This document shows positions 16,535 through 25,891 of a DNA stretch of 64,000 nucleotides, piece by piece. The first letter of the stretch is position 1. The number at the start of each line of letters is the position of its first letter. The position numbers and the translations under genes were made by a program. The notes under the pieces are model-generated. The model was not told the DNA's origin, did not search any database, and saw only the letters and a list, made by a program, of their open reading frames with translations. Source of the DNA: an uncultured Eubacteriales bacterium (GTDB taxonomy: Bacteria; Bacillota; Clostridia; Oscillospirales; Oscillospiraceae); assembly GCA_905198835.1 (NCBI GenBank), contig CAJKDY010000013.1, positions 19,614 to 83,613 of the forward strand. Reading direction: 5' to 3'.

Positions 16535-17428
16535 TTACTCCTCCAGCAGCCGGGCCATGTCCTTGGGTAGGGGCTGAGTAAAGTCCAGCCGCCGCCCCGT
16601 CATGGGGTGGAGGAAGGAGAGCTGGGCGGAGTGGAGGGCGGGCCGGGTAATATAGGGCGACTCCTGACCGTAGAGGAAATCTCCCAGCAGGGGATGGCCG
16701 ATGTGGGCCATGTGGACCCGGATCTGGTGGGTCCGGCCCGTGTCCAGCGTCAGGCGCACCAAAGCCCAGGGACCGTGGAGAGACAGGGTCTCGTAGTGGG
16801 TGACGGCCCGCTGGCCGTCTGGGAAGACGCCGTGGCGGATGGGGGAGTCCGGGGCCTTTTGGATGGGGGCGTCCACCGTGCCCGCCATAGGCTCCGGCGC
16901 TCCTGCGGTAAGGGCCAGATAGCGGCGCTGAAAGTCCGGAGTGTGGAGCTGCTCTTTGAGGGCGGTCTGGGCGCTGGGGTGCTTGGCTGCCACCAGCAGC
17001 CCGGTAGTGCCCCGGTCCAGCCGGTGGACGGGGTGAAAGAGGGTGCCCGATTGCCCGGAGGTATTATAGTGCCACAGCAGAAAATTGCCGATGGTGTCCA
17101 CTTGGGCGGGGACGATGGGGTGGACCAGCACCCCCGCCTGTTTGTTGATCACCACGATGTGGTCGTCTTCATAGACAAGGTCCAGCACTCCCGGATAGGA
17201 CAGTACCTTGGCCTGGCGGCCGGGCTGGTCCACCAGCACCTCCAGCACCTGGCCGGGGGCCACCAGGTCGCTGACAAAGGCCTTTTGGCCGTCTAGGGTG
17301 ATGCCGTCTTCCAGCCACTTGACCCGGCGCAGGACGCTGGCGGTGAGGTGAAAGACCTCTTTTGCCACCTGATCCACCCGCAGCCCGGCCTGGCCAGGCG
17401 TCACCACATGGCGAAGACGGCGGCTCAC
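16535..17428 (-). CDS. RluA-family RNA pseudouridine synthase
   Basis: 297 residues. Converts uridine to pseudouridine in rRNA or tRNA. An S4-like RNA-binding segment is at the N-terminus (about 1-80). The catalytic motif HRLDRGTTGLLV holds the essential Asp (about residue 140), and the C-terminus has the RTHQIRVHMAHIGHPLLGD motif of the RluA branch. Its ATG overlaps the stop of the GH13 gene by 4 bases, so it is the last gene of the long minus-strand operon. The target site (RluD-like or YjbO/YlyB-like) cannot be told from sequence alone. Confidence 0.93.
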   Translation of the reverse strand: MSRRLRHVVTPGQAGLRVDQVAKEVFHLTASVLRRVKWLEDGITLDGQKAFVSDLVAPGQVLEVLVDQPGRQAKVLSYPGVLDLVYEDDHIVVINKQAGVLVHPIVPAQVDTIGNFLLWHYNTSGQSGTLFHPVHRLDRGTTGLLVAAKHPSAQTALKEQLHTPDFQRRYLALTAGAPEPMAGTVDAPIQKAPDSPIRHGVFPDGQRAVTHYETLSLHGPWALVRLTLDTGRTHQIRVHMAHIGHPLLGDFLYGQESPYITRPALHSAQLSFLHPMTGRRLDFTQPLPKDMARLLEE

Positions 17429-19257
17429 CGCTTTGCCAGAAGGAAGGCGCTGTGGCCGGGGAGCTTGGCCTGGACGGGGAAGGTCTTGCCCGTCAGCAGG
17501 TCCACCGCCTCCCAGGGAAGCTCCAGGCTCCGGCTCTGGCCGTCCCGGTTCACCGCGGCGATCAGGGTCTCCTCTTCGCAGTCGCGCTCGAAGGCCAGCA
17601 GACCCTTGTGGGCGGCCAGGAATTCCAGCTCGCCCTCTCGCAGGGCCTTGTGGTGCTTGCGCAGCTGCCCCAGCTTGGCCACATAGGCAAGCAACTCCTT
17701 GTCCTCGCCTCCCCAGGGATAGGTCCTCCGGTTGAAGGGGTCCTCAAAGCCGGTCATACCGGCCTCGTCACCGTAGTAGACCGTGGGCGCGCCGGGGAAG
17801 GCGAAGAGGATGACGTAGCCCAGTTTTAATCGCTCCAGACCTTTGGCGTGTTCCTCCTCGGTCATCACGTACTCTGCGCGCTGGTCCTTGGACCAGTCGT
17901 TTTTGTGGTCGTGGGCCACGCCCAGGAAGGTAAGGATGCGCAGAGTGTCGTGGGTGCCCAGGGCGTTCATGGAGTTTTGGAAGGCGAAGGGGGGATAGTG
18001 GTCCCGGAGGGTCTCCATCTCCCAGCGAAAGTCGGTGGCGTCGCCGCCCAGCAGGTAGCCGATGAGGGCCGAGCGCAGGGGATAGTTCATCAGCCCATCG
18101 CAATGGCCACCCCAGACGTGCTTGCGGCGCACGTCGTAGGCGGTCTTGATGGAACCGTCCTCCCACACCTCGCCAATGATAATGGCGTCAGGCTTCTCCG
18201 CCCGGGCCGCTTCGTGGATGGAGTGGACCATGTGGTCGGGCAGCTCGTCGGCCACGTCCAGTCGCCAGCCGTCCGCGCCCCGGCGGAGCCACTGGCGGAT
18301 GATGCCGTTTTCCCCGCAGATATACTCCAAAAACTCCGGGTTTTCCTTGTTGAAGTCGGGCAGGGTGTGGAAGCCCCACCAGGACTTATACTCGTCGGGC
18401 CATTTCTGCCACAAAAACCAGTCGTGGTAGGGGGAGTTGGGGTCCTTGGCCGCGCCGCCTTCGCCGTAGACGCCGGTGGCGTTGAAATACCGGCTGGCCC
18501 AGCCTACATGGTTGAAGACCCCGTCCAGAATGATGCGGATGCCCTTTTTGTGGGCGGCCTTGCAAAGGCGCTCAAAGTCGGCCAGGGTGCCCAGCATGGG
18601 GTCTATTTTCTCATAGTCCGCCGTGCCGTAGCGGTGGTTCTCCAGGGCCTCAAAGATGGGGCAGAAGTAGATAGTCTCCACGCCCAGGCCGGAGAGGTAG
18701 TCCAGCTTGCTCTCCACGCCCTTCAAGCTGCCGCCGAAGAAGTCCCGGTTGGTGACGCCTCGGCCGGGCTCGGGCTTGTAGATGGGCGCGTCAGACCAGT
18801 TTTCGTGGACGATGCGGTCCCCCGGGCCGGTCTCAGCGGGCAGGCCCAGGCGGCAGAAGCGGTCAGGGAAGATCTGGTAGCACATCCCCTGGCCGAACCA
18901 GGTGGGGACTTTGTCGGAGTCGTCGTAGACGGTGAGCTGGTATTCTTCCGATTCCATGCGGTAGGGCGGGGTGGAGAAGTCCATCTGGAAGGAGTACCAG
19001 ACAAGGCCCTGGTAATCGGCGGGGATGGGCACCTCCACCTGGAAGGTGTCCACGTCCAGGTGAAAGTCCAGCCAGGGAATGGGATAGGCCTCCATGTAGT
19101 CGTCGCGCTGCTCATAGCGCAGGGTGACCCAGGCCTGTAGATAGCCCATATCCCGGGGCGGATGGAGCGACAGCGTCACACTGGACCCGGCGGCCACGGC
19201 GCCCTGGGGCGATTTACAGGCGGGGTCAAAGGGGTGGAAGATGGCGTCGTCAAACAC
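17425..19257 (-). CDS. GH13 alpha-glycosidase (neopullulanase/cyclomaltodextrinase-like)
   Basis: 610 residues, probably cytoplasmic because no signal peptide is seen. An N-terminal starch-binding-like beta domain (about 1-120) precedes the TIM barrel. Conserved regions are seen in order: GVFNHVGWASRYF (about 246), GWRLDVADE with nucleophile Asp334, IIGEVWEDG with acid/base Glu363, and ALGTHDTLR with the third Asp at 437. A C-terminal beta domain ends at KLPGHSAFLLAKR. The N-domain-plus-barrel layout is that of enzymes splitting short maltodextrins, cyclodextrins or pullulan. It sits downstream of mrdA and overlaps the pseudouridine synthase gene. Confidence 0.9.
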   Translation of the reverse strand: MFDDAIFHPFDPACKSPQGAVAAGSSVTLSLHPPRDMGYLQAWVTLRYEQRDDYMEAYPIPWLDFHLDVDTFQVEVPIPADYQGLVWYSFQMDFSTPPYRMESEEYQLTVYDDSDKVPTWFGQGMCYQIFPDRFCRLGLPAETGPGDRIVHENWSDAPIYKPEPGRGVTNRDFFGGSLKGVESKLDYLSGLGVETIYFCPIFEALENHRYGTADYEKIDPMLGTLADFERLCKAAHKKGIRIILDGVFNHVGWASRYFNATGVYGEGGAAKDPNSPYHDWFLWQKWPDEYKSWWGFHTLPDFNKENPEFLEYICGENGIIRQWLRRGADGWRLDVADELPDHMVHSIHEAARAEKPDAIIIGEVWEDGSIKTAYDVRRKHVWGGHCDGLMNYPLRSALIGYLLGGDATDFRWEMETLRDHYPPFAFQNSMNALGTHDTLRILTFLGVAHDHKNDWSKDQRAEYVMTEEEHAKGLERLKLGYVILFAFPGAPTVYYGDEAGMTGFEDPFNRRTYPWGGEDKELLAYVAKLGQLRKHHKALREGELEFLAAHKGLLAFERDCEEETLIAAVNRDGQSRSLELPWEAVDLLTGKTFPVQAKLPGHSAFLLAKR

Positions 19258-19264
19258 GGTTTCG

Positions 19265-21292
19265 TCACCTCAGCAAAGTATTTTCCTCAACAGCCACGCT
19301 AAAGCCGCTCTGACTGCTGAAATAAAACTCCAAAATGTCGGCGGCCAGGGCGGCCAGATCGCTGCCGCTGCCGCCGTGCTCGGCCACCAGGGCCAGGGCC
19401 ACCTGGGGATCGTCATAGGGGGCGAAGCACACGAACACGGCGTTGGAGGTGGAGTTGCTCACCTGGGCCGAGCCCGTCTTGGCGCCCACCTGGAAGGGAA
19501 GGTCCCGGAAGTAGCGGCCCAGAGAGCCGGTGGTGGTCAGATCCAGCATGCCCTTTTTGACGGCGGCCAGGTTTTTGTCCTGGATGGAGATGGTTTCCAC
19601 CACCTGGGGCTCATATTCCTCCACCGTCTGGGTATAGTCGGCGGTCTTGGCGTTTTTGAAGAGATGGGCGCTGTAGCGGTTGCCGCCGTTGACCAGGGTG
19701 GCGGTGTAGTTGGCCAGCTGCAGGGGGGTAAATTGGTTGTTCTCCTGGCCGATGGCGGCGGAGAGGGTGGAGCCGTCGTACCAGGTCTGGCCCAGCACGT
19801 TTTCGGTGTACTCCGGCCCCGCCACCACGCCGGTCTTCTCGGGGATCTCAATGCCGGTGGGTTGGCCCAGACCGAAGCGGCGGGCGTATTCGTCGATGGT
19901 CTCAATGCCCAATCTTCGGCCCACGTCGTAGAAAAACACGTTGCAGGAGACCTCGATGGCCTTCGTCACGTTCACGTTGCCGTGGGTGCCGCCAAACTGG
20001 CGGTAGATCCAGCACTGGGGCTGCATCCCTTTATAATACGTGTACCGGCCCGTGTCCCGGATCAGAGTGGTGGGAGTGATGATCCCCTCCTCCAGTCCGG
20101 CGGTGGCTACCAGCGGCTTGAAGGTGGAGCCAGGGGCGTAAAGACCCAGAGTTGCCTTGTTGTTAAAGGGCTCCAGGGGGTCGTCCTTGGCGGCGTTGTA
20201 GGCCTCGGTGTCCTTGTAGATGGTGGACAAGTCGTAGGTGGGGTAGGAGGCTAGAGCCAGCACCGCGCCGGAGTGGACGTCCACCATGGCCGCCGCCGCG
20301 CCCTCCACGTCCTTTGTCAGCCCGGGGATCTTTTCAGCCAGGGTGTCCTCCACCTTCTGTTGTAATGGAAGGTCGATGGTCAAGGCGACATTATAGCCCG
20401 GCTGGGGCGGCTCCCGCCAGGACTGAGAGACGATCTTGCCCTTGTCGTTTCGCTCCACGACCTGGACACCGGCGGTGCCCCGCAGCAGGGACTCAAAGGC
20501 TTTTTCCACACCGTCCTTGCCTACGATCTCGTCCATGGCGTAGCCCTGCTCTTGATAGATCTTCCACTCCTCCCGGTCCATCTTGGCCGTGCGGCCCAGC
20601 ACATGGGCGGCGTAGGTGGTGGCGTATTTTCGGGTGGTGACAGGCTCGATGTTGACACCCGCCAGACCGTGCTCCCGGACGGCGGAGATAAAGTCGATGT
20701 CCACGCCGCTGGCGAAGACGTAGCTCTGCCAGATGACCTCCTTAGAGCGCAGCGCCAACTCATACAGGACCCCGCACAGAGCCCTGGCGTCGGCGTCGGA
20801 GAGGGTTTCGTCCACGTCGTACTCCTCCCGTAGCTGCGCTAGCAGGCCGGGGCCGCTGTTGGCGTCCCAGTCCATTTTATCCCGGAGGGTGGCAAAGTTG
20901 TTCTGGGCGCTCTGGCTGGCGGTGGCCAGGGCCAGGGTGTAGGGCGGGGCCTGACCGATGGGCAGCGTGTCCGCCCAGACTACGCCGTGGTCTTGGGCCA
21001 GGTGGATCAGCTCCAGCAAGATGGCGTTTCGCTCCTTGCCCATGAGGGAGGTGTTCAGGCTCACCTGGTAGACCACCTGATTGGTGACCATAGGCCGTCC
21101 GTAGCGGTCGGTGATGTCGCCCCGGGCGGCGGGAACGGTCTCGCTGTGGCCTACGGACTTCACCGTCCGGGCCAGAAAGGCGGCGTGGTTGGTGACTTGG
21201 AGGTCATAGAGTACAAACAGAAAGCACACCAGCACAGCCACAAAGGCCAGCAGCAGGCTGGCGGTGCGAAAAAGTCCCCGGCGTCTATCCAT
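19265..21292 (-). CDS. mrdA: Penicillin-binding protein 2 (class B transpeptidase, elongasome)
   Basis: 675 residues. Cross-links peptidoglycan during cell elongation with RodA and MreC/D. One N-terminal membrane anchor (about 9-29), then the pedestal domain (about 45-330) and the transpeptidase domain. Active-site motifs are GSTFKP with Ser389, the SxN motif as VSCN, and KTGS in GAKTGSAQ near residue 605. It overlaps mreD by 8 bases, which fixes the assignment to the shape-determining PBP2 rather than a division or sporulation PBP. Confidence 0.93.
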   Translation of the reverse strand: MDRRRGLFRTASLLLAFVAVLVCFLFVLYDLQVTNHAAFLARTVKSVGHSETVPAARGDITDRYGRPMVTNQVVYQVSLNTSLMGKERNAILLELIHLAQDHGVVWADTLPIGQAPPYTLALATASQSAQNNFATLRDKMDWDANSGPGLLAQLREEYDVDETLSDADARALCGVLYELALRSKEVIWQSYVFASGVDIDFISAVREHGLAGVNIEPVTTRKYATTYAAHVLGRTAKMDREEWKIYQEQGYAMDEIVGKDGVEKAFESLLRGTAGVQVVERNDKGKIVSQSWREPPQPGYNVALTIDLPLQQKVEDTLAEKIPGLTKDVEGAAAAMVDVHSGAVLALASYPTYDLSTIYKDTEAYNAAKDDPLEPFNNKATLGLYAPGSTFKPLVATAGLEEGIITPTTLIRDTGRYTYYKGMQPQCWIYRQFGGTHGNVNVTKAIEVSCNVFFYDVGRRLGIETIDEYARRFGLGQPTGIEIPEKTGVVAGPEYTENVLGQTWYDGSTLSAAIGQENNQFTPLQLANYTATLVNGGNRYSAHLFKNAKTADYTQTVEEYEPQVVETISIQDKNLAAVKKGMLDLTTTGSLGRYFRDLPFQVGAKTGSAQVSNSTSNAVFVCFAPYDDPQVALALVAEHGGSGSDLAALAADILEFYFSSQSGFSVAVEENTLLR

Positions 21293-21809
21293 GGCGCACC
21301 TCCAGCTTGTCCCCGCCCACTCTGCTGTAGACCAGCTTAAAGAGGGGATAGATGCCCACAGTGAAGCAAAGGCTCCACGCGCCCTCCTTCAGGGCCACCA
21401 ACATCAGAGCCTCCAGACTGCCCAGTTGGGTCAGCAGTCCCCCTGCCACCCGGCACAGCTCCAGCGCGGCCATGGACGCCCCGGCGCACAGGAGGTAGCC
21501 AAGGTAAGTCTGCCGCACGCCGTACTGGCTGGCGGCGCCGGTGACAAGGCCCATCAGACAGATCCCCAGGGTCATGCCGCCGGGGGTGCCGGGGTAGATG
21601 GCGTCGGCCAGTATCCCCACGCACAGACCGAAGACAGCGCCCAGACGGGCGCCCTCCCAAAAGGCCACCGCCACCGCCGCCAGAGGCAGCAGTACCGGAA
21701 TGACACCGAAAAAGGGAACGCGCCACAGCACCATGGCCTCAGCAAACCAGACCAGAGCCAGGGCCAGGGCGTATATGAGCCATTTGTGGACTTGATGGCG
21801 TGTGGTCAT
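21285..21809 (-). CDS. mreD: Rod shape-determining protein MreD
   Basis: 174 residues from ATG 21809, preceded by GGAGTGAG inside the end of mreC. Five or so hydrophobic helices cover nearly the whole length (LIYALALALVWFAEAM onward), as in MreD, a small membrane component of the elongasome. Upstream codons to 21830 would overlap mreC and are not needed. Placement between mreC and mrdA is the canonical Firmicute order. Confidence 0.92.
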   Translation of the reverse strand: MTTRHQVHKWLIYALALALVWFAEAMVLWRVPFFGVIPVLLPLAAVAVAFWEGARLGAVFGLCVGILADAIYPGTPGGMTLGICLMGLVTGAASQYGVRQTYLGYLLCAGASMAALELCRVAGGLLTQLGSLEALMLVALKEGAWSLCFTVGIYPLFKLVYSRVGGDKLEVRHG

Positions 21810-21813
21810 GGTC

Positions 21814-22653
21814 TCACTCCACTGTATCAAAAGATGTGATGACGAACACCTGCTTGAGATGGTCCAGGTCCGCCTTGGGCTCCACTACGGCGTAGCGGGT
21901 CATGCCCGAGGCGTCGGCGTGGACACTCTCCACGCTGCCCACCACCAGTCCGGCGGGATACACCCCGCCCCGACCGGAGGTCAGCACCTCGTCCCCGGCC
22001 ACCAGCAGCGCGTCCTCAGGCAGGAACGAGAGCTTCAAGCGACCCTGGGTCATCAGGGAGAAGTCCCCCTCCAGCACGGCGGCATCGTTGGTGCGGGATA
22101 CCATACCGCCCATGTCCAGCCCTGTGTCCACCACCGTCAGCACCGTGGCCCAGTTGGCCCCTACCTCGCTGACCACGCCCACCAGGTTGCCGTAGGCGTC
22201 GATGACGCACTGGTCTACCTCCAGGCCGTAGTTGCTACCCTTGCTGATGGTAATGGAGGATTCCCAGTTGGAGAGGGTCCGGGTGGTCACAGTGGCGTTT
22301 TCCACCTTCAGGTCCGAGCGCTTTTGCTGGAGTTTTAAAAGCTCCCGGAGGTTGCGGTTTTCCTCAATGGCGTCCTCGCCCTCCCGGGCCTTGGCCTCCA
22401 TGGCGGAGAGTTCCTGCCGAAGCCGCTCCACCTCTTCCTCCAGGTATTCGGTGCGGTAGCGGTCGTCAAAGGCGCGCTCGCTCCAGTTGGAGAAGGCCGC
22501 CCCGGCCTGGCGGAAGGGGGTGGTCACCACGCCCACGATGTTGGCCAGGGGGTCGGCGCCGGAGACGATGAGGGAGACCACCAGGGTGATGACCGCCAGC
22601 AGCGCCGCGATCAGGACCACCAGCATCCCGTTGGAGCCAAAAAATTTCTTCAT
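21814..22653 (-). CDS. mreC: Rod shape-determining protein MreC
   Basis: 279 residues from ATG 22653, which overlaps the maf stop (ATGA). One N-terminal helix (MLVVLIAALLAVITLVVSLI), a coiled coil (YLEEEVERLRQELSAMEAKA, about 70-110) and the extracytoplasmic double beta-barrel domain that binds PBP2. The reading frame extends to 22884 but that part belongs to maf. Works with MreD and PBP2 encoded downstream. Confidence 0.93.
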   Translation of the reverse strand: MKKFFGSNGMLVVLIAALLAVITLVVSLIVSGADPLANIVGVVTTPFRQAGAAFSNWSERAFDDRYRTEYLEEEVERLRQELSAMEAKAREGEDAIEENRNLRELLKLQQKRSDLKVENATVTTRTLSNWESSITISKGSNYGLEVDQCVIDAYGNLVGVVSEVGANWATVLTVVDTGLDMGGMVSRTNDAAVLEGDFSLMTQGRLKLSFLPEDALLVAGDEVLTSGRGGVYPAGLVVGSVESVHADASGMTRYAVVEPKADLDHLKQVFVITSFDTVE

Positions 22654-23219
22654 TGGGCGCCTCCTTCGGCAAAGTCTTGAAGGGCCAGATGTAGCCGGCA
22701 AAGGGGCAGACCCATGACATTGAAATAATCGCCCCGGATCCCGCTCACCAGCACCGCGCCCTTGCCCTGGATGCCATAGGCCCCGGCCTTGTCCATGGGC
22801 TCGCCGGTGGCGATATAGGCGTCGATCTCGCTGCCCGTGAGGGGGCGGAAGTCCACCTCGGTACACACCACATCGCTCTTGCATCGCGCTCCTTGGAGCA
22901 GGGTAAAGCCGGTATACACCCGGTGGGTACGGCCCGAGAGAGCCTGGAGCATGGACCGGGCCTCGCTTGGGGAGTGGGGCTTGCCCAGAATGGTATCATC
23001 CAACGCCACCACCGTGTCCGCCGCCAAAATAAGGGCCGTGGGATGGAGCGCCGCCGCGGCCTGGGCCTTGCGCACGGAGAGCTGGGCCACGGCCTGGTCG
23101 GGCGGGGTGCCCGGGGCGATGGTCTCGTCCACGTCGGCGGGGCAGACGGTAAAGGTCAGGTCCAGCTGCTCCAAAAGGGCCCGTCGCCGGGGAGAGCCGC
23201 TGGCTAAGAGGATGTGCAT
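22650..23219 (-). CDS. maf: Maf-family nucleoside triphosphate pyrophosphatase
   Basis: 189 residues from ATG 23219, spaced 9 bases from AAGGAGG. House-cleaning enzyme hydrolysing dTTP/UTP or modified nucleotides. It begins with the family signature LLASGSPRRRALL, has the catalytic Asp in LILAADTVVAL (about residue 70) and contains GRTHRVYTGF. Located before mreC, as in many Firmicutes; Maf overproduction affects septation. Substrate subtype is not decided. Confidence 0.93.
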   Translation of the reverse strand: MHILLASGSPRRRALLEQLDLTFTVCPADVDETIAPGTPPDQAVAQLSVRKAQAAAALHPTALILAADTVVALDDTILGKPHSPSEARSMLQALSGRTHRVYTGFTLLQGARCKSDVVCTEVDFRPLTGSEIDAYIATGEPMDKAGAYGIQGKGAVLVSGIRGDYFNVMGLPLCRLHLALQDFAEGGAQ

Positions 23220-23238
23220 GGAGAAGGACCTCCTTGTT

Positions 23239-23362
23239 GTCACGCTCGGGTTGGGCGGCCTTCTCGGCCCCGCTTCGCCCCTGCGCGGCCCAAATGCCGC
23301 TCACGCCTGCGGCGTTCGCCTGTTTTGGGCCTGTCGGGGCTCCATCGGGGCCGGGCCGCTTA
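23239..23362. repeat. Dispersed intergenic repeat, copy A
   Basis: About 124 bases between dut and maf that recur, in opposite orientation and with high identity, at 48929-49052. Shared blocks include CTTCTCGGCCCCGCTTCG, GCGCGGCCCAAAT and CGCCTGTTTTGGGCCTGTCG. It is GC-rich, non-coding and can fold locally. It looks like a mobile or amplified intergenic element of this genome. Confidence 0.8.
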
Positions 23363-23373
23363 CCCTCGCGCTT

Positions 23374-23835
23374 CTATTTTCCCGTAGAGCCAAAGCCGCC
23401 GGCGCCACGGCCCGTTTCGGTCAGGGCGTCGGCCTCCACCAGCTTGGGCTGGGCGCAGGGGACGATGACCAGCTGAGCCACGCGCTCGCCGGGTTGGATC
23501 ACGTAGTCCTCGGCCCCCAGATTCACCAGGGCCACCACGATCTCGCCCCGGTAGTCGCTGTCGATGACGCCCACGCAGTTGGCGGGGGTCAGACCGTGCT
23601 TGGTGGCAAGGCCCGAGCGGGCGAAGATCAGCCCCACATAGCCCTCGGGGATGGCCATGGCCAGGCCGGTGGGCACCTTGGCGCAGTTCCAGACGCCCTG
23701 GTCCGCGCCGGCGTCGCGGGGGGCCAGGGTGAGGGGCGCGTCCAGACAGGCCCGCAGGTCCAGCCCCGCTGAGCCAGAGGTGGCGTATTGGGGCAGGGCG
23801 GCATTGGGCCGAAGTTTTTGGATGGGCAGTTCCAT
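23374..23835 (-). CDS. dut: dUTP diphosphatase
   Basis: 153 residues, the length of trimeric dUTPases, which turn dUTP into dUMP and keep uracil out of DNA. Motifs seen: SAGLDLRA (I), RSGLATKHG (II), GVIDSDYRGE (III), RVAQLVI (IV) and the C-terminal GRGAGGFGSTG (V). Start ATG 23835 gives MELPIQKLRPNA. The longer frame to 23997 overlaps the U32 gene and is rejected. Located 14 bases after the U32 gene. Confidence 0.95.
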   Translation of the reverse strand: MELPIQKLRPNAALPQYATSGSAGLDLRACLDAPLTLAPRDAGADQGVWNCAKVPTGLAMAIPEGYVGLIFARSGLATKHGLTPANCVGVIDSDYRGEIVVALVNLGAEDYVIQPGERVAQLVIVPCAQPKLVEADALTETGRGAGGFGSTGK

Positions 23836-23849
23836 AGCGTATGACCTCT

Positions 23850-25886
23850 CTATTCCACGTCTCGGTAATAAAGTCCCCGGGTAAAGCCCTTGGGCGGCTG
23901 GCCGCCCTGAAGATATTCCCGGACCACCGACAGACACCGCTGGGGCGTTTCGTCGGCAAAGACCAGCCGGGCCCCGGCAAGGCCGGCGCGCTTCCACTCG
24001 GGCTTGTCGGCCAGATAGAGCACCTGGGAGTTCAAAAGCTCATAGCGCCCGCCGGGAATGCAGCGCAAGGGGAAGGTGACGCCCAGGCGGTCGGTGAGGG
24101 CGTCCGATGCCGCGCCGCCGGGGGCCTGCTCCAGCAGCATCAGCGGCAGCCGACCGTAGACAATGGCCTCGGTGGGCAGGAGTTTATTCAGGTCCCGGAT
24201 CATGGGCCACTTCAGTTCAAAGGAGGCGGTGGCCCCGGTAAAGCCCAGCTCGGCCATGGCCTCCAGCGTCCGGGTATTATAGACCCCCAGGCCAAAGTCG
24301 CCCCAGAGGGCAAGAGCGTGGGTCTTGGCAATGTCCGCCAGGTCCCAGGTGGGGACCAGCGCGTCGGTGACGCCTAAAGAGGCGGCAGCCTCCAGCTGCG
24401 CTTCCAGCTCCGGACGCTCCCGGTCCCAGCAGATCCGGGGCAGCGCCGCCCGGAAGCGGACCCCCAGGGCCTGGGCCGCTTGGACCCGGTCCGGGTCCTG
24501 GGCCAGCAGCTCCACCGGCAGGTCGATGAAGCGGTGGGGCAGGGTCGCCAGATCGTCCGTCAGCTGTTCCCAACGGCTCAGAGAGAAAATAAGCGGAGGT
24601 TCGCTTTGGGGTTGCGCAGCCGTGGGACAGGGCGGCAGCTCCAGCTCCCGCCGCGCCGGCGGGGTAGCGCGCAGGGCGGACAGAGCGTCCAGTCCCTCTC
24701 GCCGCAGGGCGTTGAGAGCGGACTTGGGCAGGGACAGCCCGGAGGCCAGGTCCAGGGCAAAATGGTTGACATGATATGGCATTCCGCCGGTCTTGGACAG
24801 CTGCTCCTCTACGTCCTGGGCCTCCAAGGGTCGGGTCCGGGCAGGCTCAGGCGCGGCGCCGGTGACATGGGCAGTGTGGCCCTGGCCATCGGAGACCGTC
24901 AGCGCCGCGCGCTGGCCGGGCTGAATGGAGGCGGCCATAGAGACGCCCACCAGGGGAGCTTCCCGCCGATAGCGGTCCCGGGCTTGGGCGTAGAGGTCCT
25001 CCGGGTCCTCCTCGGCCTGGCGGACGCCGAACATCTCGGGGCCCTTTTGATCCAGGTAGTACCCCTGGGTGAAGCCCGAGCGGGAGAAGGCCCGGCGGAG
25101 CTGGTCCAGCTCCTGGGCGGTGGGCTCCCGCTTTTCCCGGATGGCGGCGGCGTAGACCTGGGTGACGATGGCCACATACTCCGCCCGCTTCATCCGCCCT
25201 TCGATCTTGACACAGGCAACGCCCATCTCGTCCAGCTCGCGTAAATAGCCCGCCAGAGACGCGTCCTTCAGCGACAGGGGATGGCCGCCGCCGTAGGGCA
25301 GGCGGCAGGGCTGGGCGCACAATCCCCGGTTGCCGCTTCGTGTGCCCACCATGGCGGACAAAAAGCACTGGCCGGAGTAGCACATACAAAGGGCGCCGTG
25401 GACAAAGACCTCGATCTCGATGGGGCTATTTTGGCAGATGTGAGCGATGGCGTCCTGGGACAGCTCCCGGCTCAAAACCACCCGGGTGAGCCCCAGTCGG
25501 GCGCAGAATTCCACGCCGTCCAGAGAGTGGACGGTCATCTGGGTGGAGCCGTGGAGGGGCAGGTCGGGGAACCGGGCGTGGAGACACCGGGCCAGGCCCA
25601 GGTCCTGGACCAGCACCGCGTCCACGCCGATGGCGTTGGCGTAGCCCGCCAGGTCCAGGGCGGCGCTCAGTTCCCGGTCGGAGAGGAGGGTGTTCAGCGT
25701 CAGATAGACCTTCACGCCCCGGACATGGCAGTATTCCACCGCCGTGGCCAGATCCTCCCGGCTAAAATTCTTGGCCCGCCGTCGGGCGTTAAAATCGCCG
25801 CAGCCCAGATAGACGGCGCCCGCGCCGCACTGGACGGCGGCGGTGACGGCCTCGGGAGACCCGGCGGGGGAGAGCAGCTCCAGCAT
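23850..25886 (-). CDS. U32-family peptidase-like protein (tRNA hydroxylation type)
   Basis: 678 residues. The N-terminal U32 domain starts ELLSPAGSPEAVTAAVQCGA and contains the conserved Cys cluster CMCYSGQCFLSAM...RGLCAQPCR (about 165-195), as in TrhP/YrrO-type proteins. These are now known to act in 5-hydroxyuridine formation in tRNA rather than as proteases. A large C-terminal extension (about 330-678) fits the DUF3656-containing long form. It is five bases downstream of zapA and just before dut. Function by family only. Confidence 0.85.
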   Translation of the reverse strand: MLELLSPAGSPEAVTAAVQCGAGAVYLGCGDFNARRRAKNFSREDLATAVEYCHVRGVKVYLTLNTLLSDRELSAALDLAGYANAIGVDAVLVQDLGLARCLHARFPDLPLHGSTQMTVHSLDGVEFCARLGLTRVVLSRELSQDAIAHICQNSPIEIEVFVHGALCMCYSGQCFLSAMVGTRSGNRGLCAQPCRLPYGGGHPLSLKDASLAGYLRELDEMGVACVKIEGRMKRAEYVAIVTQVYAAAIREKREPTAQELDQLRRAFSRSGFTQGYYLDQKGPEMFGVRQAEEDPEDLYAQARDRYRREAPLVGVSMAASIQPGQRAALTVSDGQGHTAHVTGAAPEPARTRPLEAQDVEEQLSKTGGMPYHVNHFALDLASGLSLPKSALNALRREGLDALSALRATPPARRELELPPCPTAAQPQSEPPLIFSLSRWEQLTDDLATLPHRFIDLPVELLAQDPDRVQAAQALGVRFRAALPRICWDRERPELEAQLEAAASLGVTDALVPTWDLADIAKTHALALWGDFGLGVYNTRTLEAMAELGFTGATASFELKWPMIRDLNKLLPTEAIVYGRLPLMLLEQAPGGAASDALTDRLGVTFPLRCIPGGRYELLNSQVLYLADKPEWKRAGLAGARLVFADETPQRCLSVVREYLQGGQPPKGFTRGLYYRDVE

Positions 25887-25891
25887 GGAGG

